64,000 bases of DNA from Rhodanobacter spathiphylli B39 (GTDB taxonomy: Bacteria; Pseudomonadota; Gammaproteobacteria; Xanthomonadales; Rhodanobacteraceae): assembly GCF_000264295.1 (NCBI RefSeq), contig NZ_AJXT01000004.1:310001-374000 (forward strand). The letters are read 5' to 3'. The translations under genes and the position numbers were made by a program. Under the pieces are notes generated by a model. It was not told the DNA's origin, searched no databases, and saw nothing but the letters and a program-made list of their open reading frames with translations. This document shows positions 46,606 to 58,160 of this stretch, one piece after another; position 1 is the first letter of the stretch; every line of letters starts with the position of its first letter.

Positions 46606-47595
46606 ATGACCGACAAGCCGCGCGTCTGGGTTTCCCGGCCCACCTTTCCGGGGGTCATTGCCCGGCTGGAGCCGCATTTCCAGGTGACCGTCGAGGCGGA
46701 GGAGCGCAAGTTCAGCCAGTCGGAACTGGCGGCTCGTCTGGCCGGCCAGGACGCGGTGATCGTCGGGCTCAAGGATCGCATCGGAGCAGCCGAGATCGGC
46801 GCGGCGGAGCGCCTGCGCATCGTGGCCAACCTGGGCGTGGGCTACGACAACATCGACCTGGACGCCATGAGCGCCGCCGGCATCGCGGTGTCGAACACCG
46901 CCGACGTGCTCAACGAGAGCGTGGCCGACTACACCTGGGCCCTGTTGCTCGGTGCCGCGCGCCGGATGAGCGCCGCCGAGCGCTGGTTGCGCGCCGGACA
47001 CTGGCAGGCCACCGAATTCAAGGCCTGGCTTGGCACCGACGTGCGCGGGCGCACGCTCGGCATCCTGGGCATGGGTCGCATCGGGCAGGCGATCGCGCGG
47101 CGCGCACTCGGGTTCGGCATGCCGGTGATCTACCACAACCGCACGCCGCTGCCCGAGGCGGACGAGCGGGGCTGCAACGCGCGTCATGTCGACAAGCAGC
47201 AACTGCTGCGCGAATCCGACTTCCTGGTGCTGGCGCTGCCGCTGACCACGCAGACCCGCCATGCCGTGGGCGCCGTTGAACTGGCGCAGATGAAGCCGAC
47301 CGCGATGCTGATCAACATTGCCCGCGGCGGCATCGTCGACGACGCGGCGCTGGCCACGGCGTTGCGCGAACGCCGCCTGGCCGGTGCGGCGCTGGATGTT
47401 TTCGAGGGCGAGCCGAAGGTTCATCCGGCGCTGCTAGCGCTCGACAACGTGGTGCTCAGCCCGCATATCGCCAGCGCCACCACCGAAACCCGCCGCGCGA
47501 TGACCTCGGTGGCGGTGGACAATGTGCTGGCCATGTTCGGCCACGGTCCGCAGGCCGGGCGTCCGCCCAATATCCTCAACCCGAACGTGCTGTGA
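46606..47595 (+). CDS. D-2-hydroxyacid dehydrogenase (glyoxylate/hydroxypyruvate reductase type)
   Basis: A 329-residue NAD(P)-dependent enzyme. The Rossmann motif is LGILGMGRIGQAIARR (about 147-162). The catalytic Arg, Glu and His lie in NIARGGIVDD, FEGEP and SPHIASAT. The sequence fits GhrB-like glyoxylate/hydroxypyruvate reductases; other D-2-hydroxyacids are possible. It is in line with aroC and asd, separated by 29 and 37 bases, so an operon is plausible though a metabolic link is not evident. Confidence 0.88.
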   Translation: MTDKPRVWVSRPTFPGVIARLEPHFQVTVEAEERKFSQSELAARLAGQDAVIVGLKDRIGAAEIGAAERLRIVANLGVGYDNIDLDAMSAAGIAVSNTADVLNESVADYTWALLLGAARRMSAAERWLRAGHWQATEFKAWLGTDVRGRTLGILGMGRIGQAIARRALGFGMPVIYHNRTPLPEADERGCNARHVDKQQLLRESDFLVLALPLTTQTRHAVGAVELAQMKPTAMLINIARGGIVDDAALATALRERRLAGAALDVFEGEPKVHPALLALDNVVLSPHIASATTETRRAMTSVAVDNVLAMFGHGPQAGRPPNILNPNVL

Positions 47596-47632
47596 GCGGC
47601 ACGGTCTTCCTATTCCGAGAGCAAGCCACCCC

Positions 47633-48664
<1,032 letters not shown>

Positions 48665-48665
48665 A

Positions 48666-48980
48666 ATGCGTTTGATCCAGGTATTTGTATTTGCATGCCT
48701 TGTGTCGGCCGGTGCCGCCTGGGCGACGGCCCAAGCTCCGGCCCCGGCCTCGGCGCACGCGCAGCCGGGAGCCGCTGCTGCCGCCCGGGACGGGGGCGGG
48801 GTGCAGCGCAAGGTGGCGCGCAGCGAGGCCGAGGTCAAACGGCTGGAACGCGACGTGCAACGGCGGGAATCGGACAGCAAACGGGCCGGCGAACGCCTGC
48901 AGGAGCAGGACAAGACGATCGCCGAGCTGCAGAAGCAGCTGCAGGAATTGCAATCCGGCCAGTCCGGCGGGCAGCATTGA
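48666..48980 (+). CDS. Small exported coiled-coil protein
   Basis: A 104-residue protein with a signal peptide (LIQVFVFACLVSAGAAWA), an Ala/Pro-rich spacer and a charged coiled-coil region (GVQRKVARSEAEVKRLERDV...ERLQEQDKTIAELQKQLQELQ). It starts one base after the asd stop. The position before fimV suggests a role in the same polar or envelope organisation, but that is only contextual. No family is recognised. Confidence 0.7.
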   Translation: MRLIQVFVFACLVSAGAAWATAQAPAPASAHAQPGAAAAARDGGGVQRKVARSEAEVKRLERDVQRRESDSKRAGERLQEQDKTIAELQKQLQELQSGQSGGQH

Positions 48981-49040
48981 AAGGCGTTGCCGGGGTGAGA
49001 ACACACCGCAGCAATGCATCGCAAGTATTCGTCGCGCCTA

Positions 49041-49069
49041 TTGTTGATTGGCCTTCATGTAACTAAAGT
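49041..49069 (+). promoter_or_regulatory. Putative promoter of fimV
   Basis: TTGTTG (49041-49046) and TAAAGT (49064-49069) are 17 bases apart, leaving a leader of about 75 bases to ATG 49152. The 171-base gap holds nothing else that I can support. Confidence 0.4.
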
Positions 49070-49151
49070 GGCACCTCGATTGGGGTCGTGGTCGTCAATC
49101 GCGGCAACGCCAACCTAGAGAGTTGCGTCAGGATCGTTCGGGGGAACACGC

Positions 49152-51482
49152 ATGAATCGTTCGTTGAAATTGTCGGTGCTGATCGCGCTGGCGCTGGGCA
49201 CCAGCCAGGCGATGGCCATGGATCTGGGCCAGATCCAGGTCAAGTCGGCGCTGGGCCAACCGCTGCTGGCCGAGATCCCGCTGCATTCGGACAATCCGGC
49301 GGAGCTGCAGAATCTCAGCGTCCAGCTGGCTTCCACCGAGGAATTCGCGCGCGCCGGCATCGTGGGCGGGCGCACCTCGATCCCGCTGCATTTCAGCGTG
49401 GCCAACGCCGGCGGCACCCATCCGGTGATCCGCATCACCAGCAGCACGCCGGTGGACGATCCCTTCCTCGACCTGTTGCTTGAGGTGAACGGCAAGGCCG
49501 GCAAGAGCGTGCGCGAGTACGCGATCCTGCTCGACCCGCCGAATGCCGCCGCGAAGGCCCCGGTGGCGGCGACTCCCGCCCCCGTCCGGTCCGCGCCCCA
49601 CCCGAAGGCTCCCGTCGCCATGGCGCCGAAGGCGACTGCGCCTGCGGCAAGGCCGGCCGCGCCCGTGGCCGGCAACGGCCAGCTCGGTCCGGTCGAGCGC
49701 GGCCAGACCCTGTCCGGCATCGCGCGCGAGGTGGCTCCGTCCGGCGTCGACGTGCAGCAGATGATGCTGGCGCTCAAGCAGGCCAACCCTGATGCGTTCT
49801 ACCGCGACAACATCAATGCATTGAAGAGCGGCGCGGTGCTGCGCGTGCCGACCTCGGCCGAGGCGCAGGCGATGACCATCGCTGCCGCTGCCGCCGAAGT
49901 CCGTCGCCAGAACAGCGACTGGCGCGCCGGCGTGCCCGGCAAGCCCACGATCGTGGCCGATGCCGCTACCCGTGCGTCGAGCTCCGATGCTTCCACCGCC
50001 GCTGTCGGCAACGGCGACCGGCTCGCGCTGGTGCCTGCCAGGCAGGGCAGTGGCGCCGGAACCCAGGGCACGGGGGCTGGCGACAAGTCCTCTGCCAGCC
50101 TGCGCCAGGATCTGCTGCGGAGCCAGGAAAGCCTGGCCAGCCTGCAGCAGCAGAGTTCGGACCTGAAGACCCGGCTGAAGGACCTCAGCGACATCAACAG
50201 CAAGAACGAACGACTGCTGTCGCTGAAGGACAACGAGATCGCCGAACTGCAGGCCAAGCTGGCCGCAGCAAGGAAAAGCGCCGGCATGCCGGCGGTTGCC
50301 GCCAGTGCGGCCAAGGTGGCAGCTGCTCCCGCACCTGCCGCGGCCGCGCCGGCTGCCAGGACCGAGCTTGAAGCGACCCATGCCGGCACGACCATGACGC
50401 CGCCTGCGACCGCCACGCCGGCGTTGGCATCCACTGCGGCCAGTGCGCCGGTTTCCTCCGCCACCACGGTGACCACGCCGCTGGCGGACTCGGCGGCCGT
50501 CAAGCCGGTCGAGCCGGTCAAGCCGCCAGTGACCAGGCCGGTCGCGCCGCGTCCCGCGCCGACTCCCGCGCCGGTCGAGGAACAGCCGTGGTACATGCAG
50601 ACCTGGGCATGGGCTGCCGGTGCTGCCGCGGTCGCGCTGCTGGTCCTGCTGGCGATGCTGGGCCGTCGGCGCAAGCCGGCTGCCGCCGCGGCAGCCAAGT
50701 CGTCCACCTCGCTGGCCGACCGTTTCGGAGCCGTCCCCGGCGCTGCCGAGCAGGATCTGCTGGGCGACGATGTCGACCAGGAAGAGCTGCTCGACCAGCT
50801 GGCCGAGCATCCGGATGACATCGGCCTGCACCTGGAACTGGTCACGCTGTATTACTCGCGCCGCGACGTCGACCACTTCGAGGCGGCTGCCGAGGCAATG
50901 CATGCCCACATCACTGACCCGCAGCAGGACGAGTGGCAGGACGTGCTGCACATGGGCGAGGACCTGGTGCCCGGTCACCCGCTGTTCGACCACCACGAGG
51001 CGTCCACCACGCACGACGAGGCCGACGCCCATGGCGAGTTCAACATCGACGACTACGCCGATGCGAGCGACGCGCCCACCGTGGTCTCCTCGATGCCGCC
51101 GCTGCCCGGCGCCGGCCCGAAGAAGGTCAGCGAGTACAACTTCAACTTCGACCTGACCCATCCCGCCGCGACGCCGCCGGCGCGTCCGGAAGCGGCGCCG
51201 GAAGATGTCACGGTGGTGGCGCCCCGCGCTCCCACAGCACCGGCGGAGCCGGCTTCGGACTGGAATTTCGAGGAGGCCGAGCGTGCCCCGGCGAGCCACG
51301 ACGATGACCGGGATCTCGGTGACTTCAACGACGATCCGGTGGACACCAAGCTCGACCTGGCACGTGCCTACGTCGACATGGGCGACGCCGAGGGCGCCCG
51401 CGCCATGCTGGGCGAGGTGATGAAGGAAGGCAGCCAGATGCAGCGTGACGTGGCCAAGCGGCTGCTGGACAGCCTGCACTGA
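49152..51482 (+). CDS. fimV: FimV/HubP polar landmark protein
   Basis: A 776-residue protein. A signal peptide (LSVLIALALGTSQAMA) precedes the conserved periplasmic N-terminal domain (DLGQIQVKSALGQPLLAEIPL...GKSVREYAILLDPP). A LysM follows (about 178-235, VERGQTLSGIAREV), then a coiled coil (about 315-375), an Ala/Pro/Thr-rich spacer, one transmembrane helix (about 485-503), an acidic cytoplasmic region, and the C-terminal FimV motif KLDLARAYVDMGDAEGARAMLGEV at about 733. It organises cell-pole proteins, type IV pili and chemosensory systems. The fimV-truA-trpF order is as in Pseudomonas. Confidence 0.94.
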   Translation: MNRSLKLSVLIALALGTSQAMAMDLGQIQVKSALGQPLLAEIPLHSDNPAELQNLSVQLASTEEFARAGIVGGRTSIPLHFSVANAGGTHPVIRITSSTPVDDPFLDLLLEVNGKAGKSVREYAILLDPPNAAAKAPVAATPAPVRSAPHPKAPVAMAPKATAPAARPAAPVAGNGQLGPVERGQTLSGIAREVAPSGVDVQQMMLALKQANPDAFYRDNINALKSGAVLRVPTSAEAQAMTIAAAAAEVRRQNSDWRAGVPGKPTIVADAATRASSSDASTAAVGNGDRLALVPARQGSGAGTQGTGAGDKSSASLRQDLLRSQESLASLQQQSSDLKTRLKDLSDINSKNERLLSLKDNEIAELQAKLAAARKSAGMPAVAASAAKVAAAPAPAAAAPAARTELEATHAGTTMTPPATATPALASTAASAPVSSATTVTTPLADSAAVKPVEPVKPPVTRPVAPRPAPTPAPVEEQPWYMQTWAWAAGAAAVALLVLLAMLGRRRKPAAAAAAKSSTSLADRFGAVPGAAEQDLLGDDVDQEELLDQLAEHPDDIGLHLELVTLYYSRRDVDHFEAAAEAMHAHITDPQQDEWQDVLHMGEDLVPGHPLFDHHEASTTHDEADAHGEFNIDDYADASDAPTVVSSMPPLPGAGPKKVSEYNFNFDLTHPAATPPARPEAAPEDVTVVAPRAPTAPAEPASDWNFEEAERAPASHDDDRDLGDFNDDPVDTKLDLARAYVDMGDAEGARAMLGEVMKEGSQMQRDVAKRLLDSLH

Positions 51483-51502
51483 GTTTCCTGCTTTGCTTGT
51501 GT

Positions 51503-51538
51503 GGCATCGGGCCGGCCTAGCCGGCCCGATGCCGTTTT
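51503..51538 (+). terminator. Rho-independent terminator after fimV
   Basis: The palindrome GGCATCGGGCCGGC-CTA-GCCGGCCCGATGCC (51503-51533) is followed by GTTTT. It lies 21 bases after the fimV stop and before truA, so truA should have its own promoter or depend on readthrough. Confidence 0.9.
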
Positions 51539-51583
51539 GGCCTGCTAATCTTCGACGTTTCCCCCTCAGGTTCTGCACGATCC

Positions 51584-52354
51584 ATGCGTATCGCTCTGGG
51601 CATCGAGTACGACGGCACCGACTTCTGCGGCTGGCAGCGGCTGAAGCAGGATGTCAGCGTGCAGGGTGCGCTGGAGCGGGCGCTGTCGATGGTGGCCGCG
51701 CATCCGGTCGAGGTCAGCTGCGCCGGGCGCACCGACGCGGGCGTGCATGGCCGCTGCCAGGTCGTGCATTTCGATACCGACGCCAACCGCGACATGCGTG
51801 GCTGGATACTGGGCAGCTGCTCCAACCTGCCGAACAGCGTGGCCGTGCTGTGGGCGCAGCCGGTACCGGACAGTTTCCATGCGCGTTACGCCGCGCGCAG
51901 CCGGCGCTACCGCTATCACCTGCTGAACCGGCCGGTGCGCGCGGCGCTGGATGCGCGCTACGTCACCTGGGAGCGCCTGCCGCTGGACGCCGAGCGCATG
52001 CATGTCGCCGCCCAGTCCCTGCTGGGCGAGCATGATTTCAGCGCATTCCGCGCCTTGTCCTGCCAGGCGGCGCACCCGCGGCGAAGCGTGCTGGCGGTGA
52101 GCGTGCGACGTGAGGGCGAGCAGCTGTTCGTGGAGATCGAGGCGAATGCCTTCCTGCATCACATGGTGCGCAATATCGTCGGTTCGCTGCTGCCGATCGG
52201 CCGCGGCGAACAGCCGGTCGAATGGATGGGCGAACTGCTGGCCGGCCGTGACCGCCAGGTGGCCGGCCCCACCGCGCCGGCTTCCGGCTTGACCTTCATC
52301 GGTCCACGCTATGAGCGCCACTGGCATCTGCCGGACGAGGTCAGCCAGCCATGA
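51584..52354 (+). CDS. truA: tRNA pseudouridine(38-40) synthase
   Basis: A 256-residue enzyme. The catalytic Asp51 lies in [11 protein letters not shown]; other marks are [14 protein letters not shown] and the [10 protein letters not shown] helix. It pseudouridylates positions 38-40 in tRNA anticodon arms. The stop overlaps trpF by four bases (ATGA), as in many Proteobacteria where truA and trpF are neighbours. Confidence 0.97.
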   Translation: MRIALGIEYDGTDFCGWQRLKQDVSVQGALERALSMVAAHPVEVSCAGRTDAGVHGRCQVVHFDTDANRDMRGWILGSCSNLPNSVAVLWAQPVPDSFHARYAARSRRYRYHLLNRPVRAALDARYVTWERLPLDAERMHVAAQSLLGEHDFSAFRALSCQAAHPRRSVLAVSVRREGEQLFVEIEANAFLHHMVRNIVGSLLPIGRGEQPVEWMGELLAGRDRQVAGPTAPASGLTFIGPRYERHWHLPDEVSQP

Positions 52355-52974
52355 CCCGGATCAAGTGCTGCGGCATGACCCGGGTCGACGACGCCGTGCT
52401 CGCCGCACGGCTGGGTGTCGATGCGATCGGGCTGGTGTTCACCGCGCGCAGTCGACGGCAGGTCGGCCTGGCGCAGGCCCGCGACATCGTCGAGTCGTTG
52501 CCGCCTTTCGTGGCGACCGTGGCCTTGTTCATGGACGACGAGGCGAGCCTGGTGGAGCGGGTGCTGGAGCAGGTGCGGCCATCGCTGCTGCAGTTCCACG
52601 GCGAGGAAACCGACCCCTGGTGCGCGCAGTTTGGCCATCCATTCCTGAAGGCGCTGGCGATGGGCGAGGGCGCCGCCGGTCTGTCGCGCCGGCACGACTA
52701 TCCGCATGCCGTCGGCCTGCTGCTGGATGGCCATGCCCGTGGCGAGGCCGGCGGCAGCGGCAAGGCGTTCGACTGGTCGCTGCTGCCGCCAGTGCGCGAA
52801 AAGCCGCTGATCGTTGCTGGCGGGCTGGGGCCGGGCAACGTGGCGGAAGCCGTGCGCATGGCCCGGCCATGGGCGGTGGACGTGGCCAGTGGCGTGGAAT
52901 CCGCGCCCGGCATCAAGGATCCGGCACGGCTGGAAGCCTTCGTTCGCGCGGTGCGCGCGGTTGACGCGGAGTAG
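52351..52974 (+). CDS. trpF: Phosphoribosylanthranilate isomerase
   Basis: A 207-residue TIM-barrel enzyme of tryptophan synthesis (PRA to CdRP). The catalytic Cys is in RIKCCGMT, with the second residue Asp in [20 protein letters not shown]; the phosphate-binding loops [11 protein letters not shown] and [15 protein letters not shown] are intact. It starts inside the truA stop and is followed five bases later by the JmjC-like gene. As usual in this group, trpF is separate from trpC. Confidence 0.96.
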   Translation: MTRIKCCGMTRVDDAVLAARLGVDAIGLVFTARSRRQVGLAQARDIVESLPPFVATVALFMDDEASLVERVLEQVRPSLLQFHGEETDPWCAQFGHPFLKALAMGEGAAGLSRRHDYPHAVGLLLDGHARGEAGGSGKAFDWSLLPPVREKPLIVAGGLGPGNVAEAVRMARPWAVDVASGVESAPGIKDPARLEAFVRAVRAVDAE

Positions 52975-52979
52975 ACCGC

Positions 52980-53984
52980 ATGCCGGCTGCGATCGAGGAA
53001 TATGGCCAGCGTGGCCAGCCACTCGAACTGGACGACCTGGTCGGCGGTGAGCGGCCTCGGGTCATCCGCGGGCTGTGCCGCGACTGGCCGCTGGTGGGCT
53101 GGGCGCGGCAATCGGATACGGCGCTGGCGCAAGGCCTGGCCGCGTGGGACAACGGCAGCGACGTCGATGCCTTGCTGATGGCGCCGGCAGAGGGCGGCGT
53201 GATCGGCTACAACAGCGCCTTCGACGGTTTCAACTATCAGCATCACCGGGTCTCGGTCACCCAGGTGCTGCAGCGGCTGGCCGCCTGCAGCCGACTGCCC
53301 GACCCGCCCGGTCTGGCCTTGCAGAGTGCCTTGATCGCCGAGTGCTTGCCGGGTTTTCTCGAACACCATGCACTGGCTTTCCTCGATCCGCAGGTCCAGC
53401 CGCGCCTGTGGATCGGCAATCGCGTCACCACCCCGGTGCATTTCGACGAATACGCCAACATGGCCTGCGTGGTCGGTGGCAGCCGGCGCTTTACCCTGTT
53501 TCCCACCGATCAGGTGCGCAATCTCTACATCGGGCCGCTGGATTTCGCTCCCACCGGGGCGGCGATCAGCCTGGCCCGGCTGGACCATGTCGATGATCCG
53601 CGTTTCCCGCGCTTGCGCGAGGCGCTGACCCATGCACAGGTGGCCGAACTGCAGCCGGGCGACGCGATCTACATCCCGCCGCTGTGGTGGCATCACGTGG
53701 AGTCGTTGCAGCCGCTCAACGCGCTGGTGAATTACTGGTGGATTCCCGGCAGCGGCCGTGGCCGCGCCATGCCGACGGCGCTGGATGGCCTGCTTCACGC
53801 CATCCTCAGTTTCAAGTCGCTGGACCCGGCCGATCGCGCGGCCTGGCGCACGCTGCTGGAGCACTACGTATTCGGCGAAGAAGACCCCGCGGCACACATT
53901 CCCGCATCGGCGCGCGGCGTGCTGGGGCCGCTGACGCCAGCGCGGGCCGAGCAGCTGAAAGAGATGGTCCGTCGCTATCTGTAA
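52980..53984 (+). CDS. JmjC-like cupin (Cupin_8) dioxygenase
   Basis: A 334-residue protein of the JmjC/Cupin_8 group. The Fe(II) ligands His154 and Asp156 lie in VTTPVHFDEYANM, and the distal His is in PPLWWHHVESL (238 or 239). IEEYGQRGQPLELDDLVGGERPRVIRGL is the family N-terminus. Members are 2-oxoglutarate oxygenases that hydroxylate proteins, tRNA or ribosomal proteins. It begins five bases after trpF and must share its transcript, although no tryptophan step uses such an enzyme. The substrate is unknown. Confidence 0.88.
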   Translation: MPAAIEEYGQRGQPLELDDLVGGERPRVIRGLCRDWPLVGWARQSDTALAQGLAAWDNGSDVDALLMAPAEGGVIGYNSAFDGFNYQHHRVSVTQVLQRLAACSRLPDPPGLALQSALIAECLPGFLEHHALAFLDPQVQPRLWIGNRVTTPVHFDEYANMACVVGGSRRFTLFPTDQVRNLYIGPLDFAPTGAAISLARLDHVDDPRFPRLREALTHAQVAELQPGDAIYIPPLWWHHVESLQPLNALVNYWWIPGSGRGRAMPTALDGLLHAILSFKSLDPADRAAWRTLLEHYVFGEEDPAAHIPASARGVLGPLTPARAEQLKEMVRRYL

Positions 53985-53998
53985 CGCGTCGCCGCGGC

Positions 53999-54892
53999 TC
54001 AGCCGCCGGCCAGTTCCTGGCGCAGCCACTGGGCCAGTGCGTCGGCGCGACGGTCGCCGGAGCGCTGCGGCTTGGCCAGGATCCAGTGGCCCGTGGTGGG
54101 CTGGAATCCCCACGGCGCCAGCAGTCGCCCGGTCGCCAGGTCGTCGGCCACCAGCGGCGCCGGCGCGATCGCCACGCCCAGCCCGGCGATGGCCGCTTCC
54201 AGCAGATGGTAGAGGTGCGGAAAGCCCGCGCCGCCAGGTGGGCGCGAGGGCGGCAGATCCATGCCACGCAGCCAGTCCGGCCAGGCCTGCGGGCGCGAGG
54301 TGGTGTGCAGGACCGGCTCGTCGAGGAGGCGGGCGGGCGGCTGTCCCTGCAGCTGCGGCCAGCCGCTGTAGCGCGGGCTGACCACCGGGCCGATCCGTTC
54401 CGGCGCCAAGGTGTCGACCTGCCAGCCCGCGGGCCACGGCGGCGCCGACAACAGCAACAGGGCGTCCAGCGTGCCCAGTTCCGCAACGGGCGATGACTCC
54501 TGTGCCGACAGATGCAGGCGCAGCCCGGGCAGGTCGTGCGCCAGCCGGTCCAGCCGCGGGATCAGCCAGCGCGCCAGCAGGCTGCTGGCGCAACCGAGCA
54601 CGAACGGTGAGTGCTCGTGGTGATGACGCAGGGCAGCCCAGCTGTCGCGCAATTGCTCGAAGGCGAGGCCGGCGCCCGCGTGCAGCTGTTCGCCCGCCTC
54701 GGTCAGTGCCAGTCCGCGGCCCTGGCGCGAGAAAAGTGGTCGGCCCAGCGCTTCGTCGAGCAGGCGCAGTTGCCGGCTGACCGCGCCATGGGTGACGTGC
54801 AGTTCCGTCGCGGCCCGGCCCACGCTGTGCAGTCGCGCCACCGCCTCGAAGGCGCGCAAGGCATTCAACGGTGGCAGTTCGCGCCCTGACAT
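53999..54892 (-). CDS. LysR family regulator, probable TrpI-like activator of trpBA
   Basis: A 297-residue regulator. The N-terminal helix-turn-helix is LPPLNALRAFEAVARLHSVGRAATELHVTHGAVSRQLRLLD (about 6-46), followed by a LysR substrate domain. It is divergent from trpB with 126 bases between them, as trpI is in Pseudomonas. The MSGREL start (54892) is used; the open frame further upstream is antisense to trpB. It resembles GcvA/TrpI-type LTTRs in the TELHVTHGAVSRQLRLLDEALG core. In Pseudomonas, TrpI activates with indole-3-glycerol phosphate; the same is inferred here. Confidence 0.85.
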   Translation of the reverse strand: MSGRELPPLNALRAFEAVARLHSVGRAATELHVTHGAVSRQLRLLDEALGRPLFSRQGRGLALTEAGEQLHAGAGLAFEQLRDSWAALRHHHEHSPFVLGCASSLLARWLIPRLDRLAHDLPGLRLHLSAQESSPVAELGTLDALLLLSAPPWPAGWQVDTLAPERIGPVVSPRYSGWPQLQGQPPARLLDEPVLHTTSRPQAWPDWLRGMDLPPSRPPGGAGFPHLYHLLEAAIAGLGVAIAPAPLVADDLATGRLLAPWGFQPTTGHWILAKPQRSGDRRADALAQWLRQELAGG

Positions 54893-54918
54893 GATTGAGT
54901 TTTCCTGAGGTATGGAGG

Positions 54919-54958
54919 CGATCTTATCGCTTTTCCGCACGGTCAACACTGCGATAAC
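54919..54958. promoter_or_regulatory. Candidate LysR binding region between lysR and trpB
   Basis: A dyad GCGAT-CTT-ATCGC (54919-54931) lies about 27 bases from the lysR start. TTATCGC (54925-54931) is inversely repeated as GCGATAA (54952-54958) after 20 bases. Such a strong site plus distal half-site layout is typical of LysR activation and autoregulation. Protein binding is inferred. Confidence 0.5.
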
Positions 54959-54970
54959 CTTCAGGGCATT

Positions 54971-54988
54971 CCCGATCCGATGATCGGG
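54971..54988 (+). promoter_or_regulatory. Hairpin in the trpB leader
   Basis: CCCGATC-CGAT-GATCGGG is a perfect 7-bp stem with a 4-base loop, 31 bases before the trpB ATG at 55019. It could be a leader hairpin or another operator; there is no T-run, so it is not a terminator. Confidence 0.45.
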
Positions 54989-55018
54989 ATCTTCAGTTTT
55001 TCGCACAGGAATCCCGCC

Positions 55019-56226
<1,208 letters not shown>

Positions 56227-56230
<4 letters not shown>

Positions 56231-57027
56231 GCCGCATCGATCGCCGCTTCGCCAAACTCAAGGCCGCCGGCCGCACCGGGCTGATCCCCTTCGTCACCGC
56301 CGGTGATCCCGCGCCCGCGCACATGGTCGCCCTGATGCATGCGCTGGTCGATGCCGGCGCCGACCTGATCGAACTGGGCGTGCCGTTCTCCGATCCGATG
56401 GCCGACGGTCCGGTGATCCAGCACGCCAGCGAGCGGGCGATCGCCCAAGGGGTCGGACTGAAGGAGGTGCTGGACTGGGTCGGCGAGTTTCGCGGGCGCG
56501 ATGCAGACACGCCGATCGTGCTGATGGGCTATCTGAATCCGGTCGAGATCCATGGCTACGCGCGCTTCGCGCAGGAGGCCGTGGCGGCCGGCGTCGATGG
56601 CGTGCTGCTGGTGGATTGCCCGCTGGAGGAATCGGCCGTGCTGCAGCCGCTGCGCGTTGCCGGATTGCAGCAGATCCTGCTGGCCGCACCCACCACCGCA
56701 CCCTCGCGTATGGCGCAGCTGTGCGGTTCGGCCGAGGGTTTCCTGTACTATGTCTCGTTCGCCGGCATCACCGGTGCGGCACACTTGAGTACCGGCGATA
56801 TCGCCGCACGCGTGGCGGACATCCGCACCCGGGCGAAGGCGCCGGTGGCGGTGGGCTTCGGCATCCGCGATGCGGCAAGCGCGAAGGCGATTGCCGGTTT
56901 CGCCGATGCGGTGGTGATCGGCAGTGCGCTGGTCGAGCGGTTGTCGGGTGCCACCGACGCGGCGGAAATCACCGCCCGTGCGCAAGGTTTCCTGCAGCCG
57001 ATCCGTGCGGCGCTGGATGCACACTGA
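56227..57027 (+). CDS. trpA: Tryptophan synthase alpha chain
   Basis: A 266-residue TIM barrel that cleaves indole-3-glycerol phosphate to indole. Catalytic Glu49 and Asp60 are at the same numbers as in E. coli ([16 protein letters not shown]). The phosphate loop is [14 protein letters not shown]. It begins inside the trpB stop (ATGA), which supports 1:1 synthesis of the two chains. A short hairpin follows its stop. Confidence 0.98.
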
Positions 57028-57047
57028 AACGGTCGCCTGGCCGTTTC
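57026..57047 (+). other. Hairpin overlapping the trpA stop
   Basis: GAAACGG-N8-CCGTTTC is a 7-bp perfect dyad, its left arm including the last two bases of the stop codon. No T-run follows, so accD readthrough is likely; it may attenuate transcription or stabilise the trpBA message. Confidence 0.4.
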
Positions 57048-57073
57048 GGGTCAGGAACGTTTGAGGTGTTGCG

Positions 57074-57943
57074 ATGAATTGGCTGCAGAAGATCATGAAC
57101 CCGCGGACCCGTCCGCAGGGAACCAACGGCGGCAAGGGTTCGGTGCCCGAGGGTGTGTGGGAGAAGTGCGGTGGTTGCGGCACCGTGCTGTACAAGCCGG
57201 AGCTGGAGCGCAACCTGATGGTGTGCCCCAAGTGCGGCCATCACCATTACATCAGCGCGCGGATGCGGCTCGATGCACTGCTCGACGATGGCTCGGCGCA
57301 GGAACTGTGGGCCGGCCTCGAGCCCACCGATCCGCTGAAATTCCGCGACTCCAAGAAGTACCGCGACCGCATCACCTCGACCCAGAAGAAGGTCGGCGAG
57401 AAGGACGCGATGGTCGCCATGAGCGGCAAGCTCAAGGGCCGGCCGTTGATGGCGGTGGCCTTCGAGTTCGCCTACATGGGGGGCTCGATGGGTTCGGTGG
57501 TCGGCGAGAAATTCGCCCGCGCCGCCGAGCGCGCGCTGGCCGACAGGAGCGCCCTGGTGTGCTTCTCCGCCACCGGCGGCGCGCGCATGCAGGAGGCGCT
57601 GTTCTCGCTGATGCAGATGGCCAAGACCTCGGCGGCGCTGGCGCGCCTGCGCGATGCCGGCGTGCCCTACATCAGCGTGCTGACCAACCCCACCACCGGC
57701 GGCGTCTCCGCCAGCCTGGCGATGCTGGGCGACATCAACATCGGCGAGCCGAAGGCGCTGATCGGTTTTGCCGGTCCGCGGGTGATCGAGCAGACCGTGC
57801 GCGAGACCTTGCCGGAGGGTTTCCAGCGTTCGGAGTTCCTGCTCGACCACGGCGCGATCGACATGATCGTCGACCGCCGCGAGATGCGCGACAAGCTGGC
57901 CGACCTGCTCGGCATCCTGACCCGGGCCGATCGCGCGGCCTGA
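57074..57943 (+). CDS. accD: Acetyl-CoA carboxylase carboxyltransferase subunit beta
   Basis: A 289-residue subunit that, with AccA, transfers CO2 from biotin to acetyl-CoA. The N-terminal zinc ribbon has Cys32, Cys35, Cys51 and Cys54 (KCGGCG...VCPKCGHH). Downstream are [21 protein letters not shown] and [19 protein letters not shown] of the crotonase-fold domain. It is placed after trpA as in other gammaproteobacteria, but the usual downstream folC is absent; a non-coding array follows instead. Confidence 0.97.
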   Translation: MNWLQKIMNPRTRPQGTNGGKGSVPEGVWEKCGGCGTVLYKPELERNLMVCPKCGHHHYISARMRLDALLDDGSAQELWAGLEPTDPLKFRDSKKYRDRITSTQKKVGEKDAMVAMSGKLKGRPLMAVAFEFAYMGGSMGSVVGEKFARAAERALADRSALVCFSATGGARMQEALFSLMQMAKTSAALARLRDAGVPYISVLTNPTTGGVSASLAMLGDINIGEPKALIGFAGPRVIEQTVRETLPEGFQRSEFLLDHGAIDMIVDRREMRDKLADLLGILTRADRAA

Positions 57944-58009
57944 GTCGAGGCATTCGATTGGTCATGAGCGATGCCGCCTGCGGGCGGCATCGTCGTATCC
58001 GCCGCAGGG

Positions 58010-58055
58010 TTTTCCACAGCGGCTGTGGAAGTGTTGCGGCAAACCCTGTGGACAA
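58010..58055. repeat. DnaA-box module 1
   Basis: Sites at offset 0 (TTTTCCACA), 14 (TGTGGAAGT) and 37 (TGTGGACAA). The first two also form an 8-bp hairpin, TTCCACAG-CGG-CTGTGGAA (58012-58030). Confidence 0.7.
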
Positions 58056-58160
58056 GCACGATTGCCCACTTGCCGATCAGTGACTTGCTACGCGCTGGTC
58101 ACCAATTGTCCAACTCGTGGTGAGCGGTTTCGCGCGTTCCCCGCATGCGTGCGGCGCAAG

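Noticed and set aside
57026-57047. Terminator between trpA and accD
   Set aside because: The hairpin has no T-run and the gap is only 46 bases, so a functional intrinsic terminator is unlikely.
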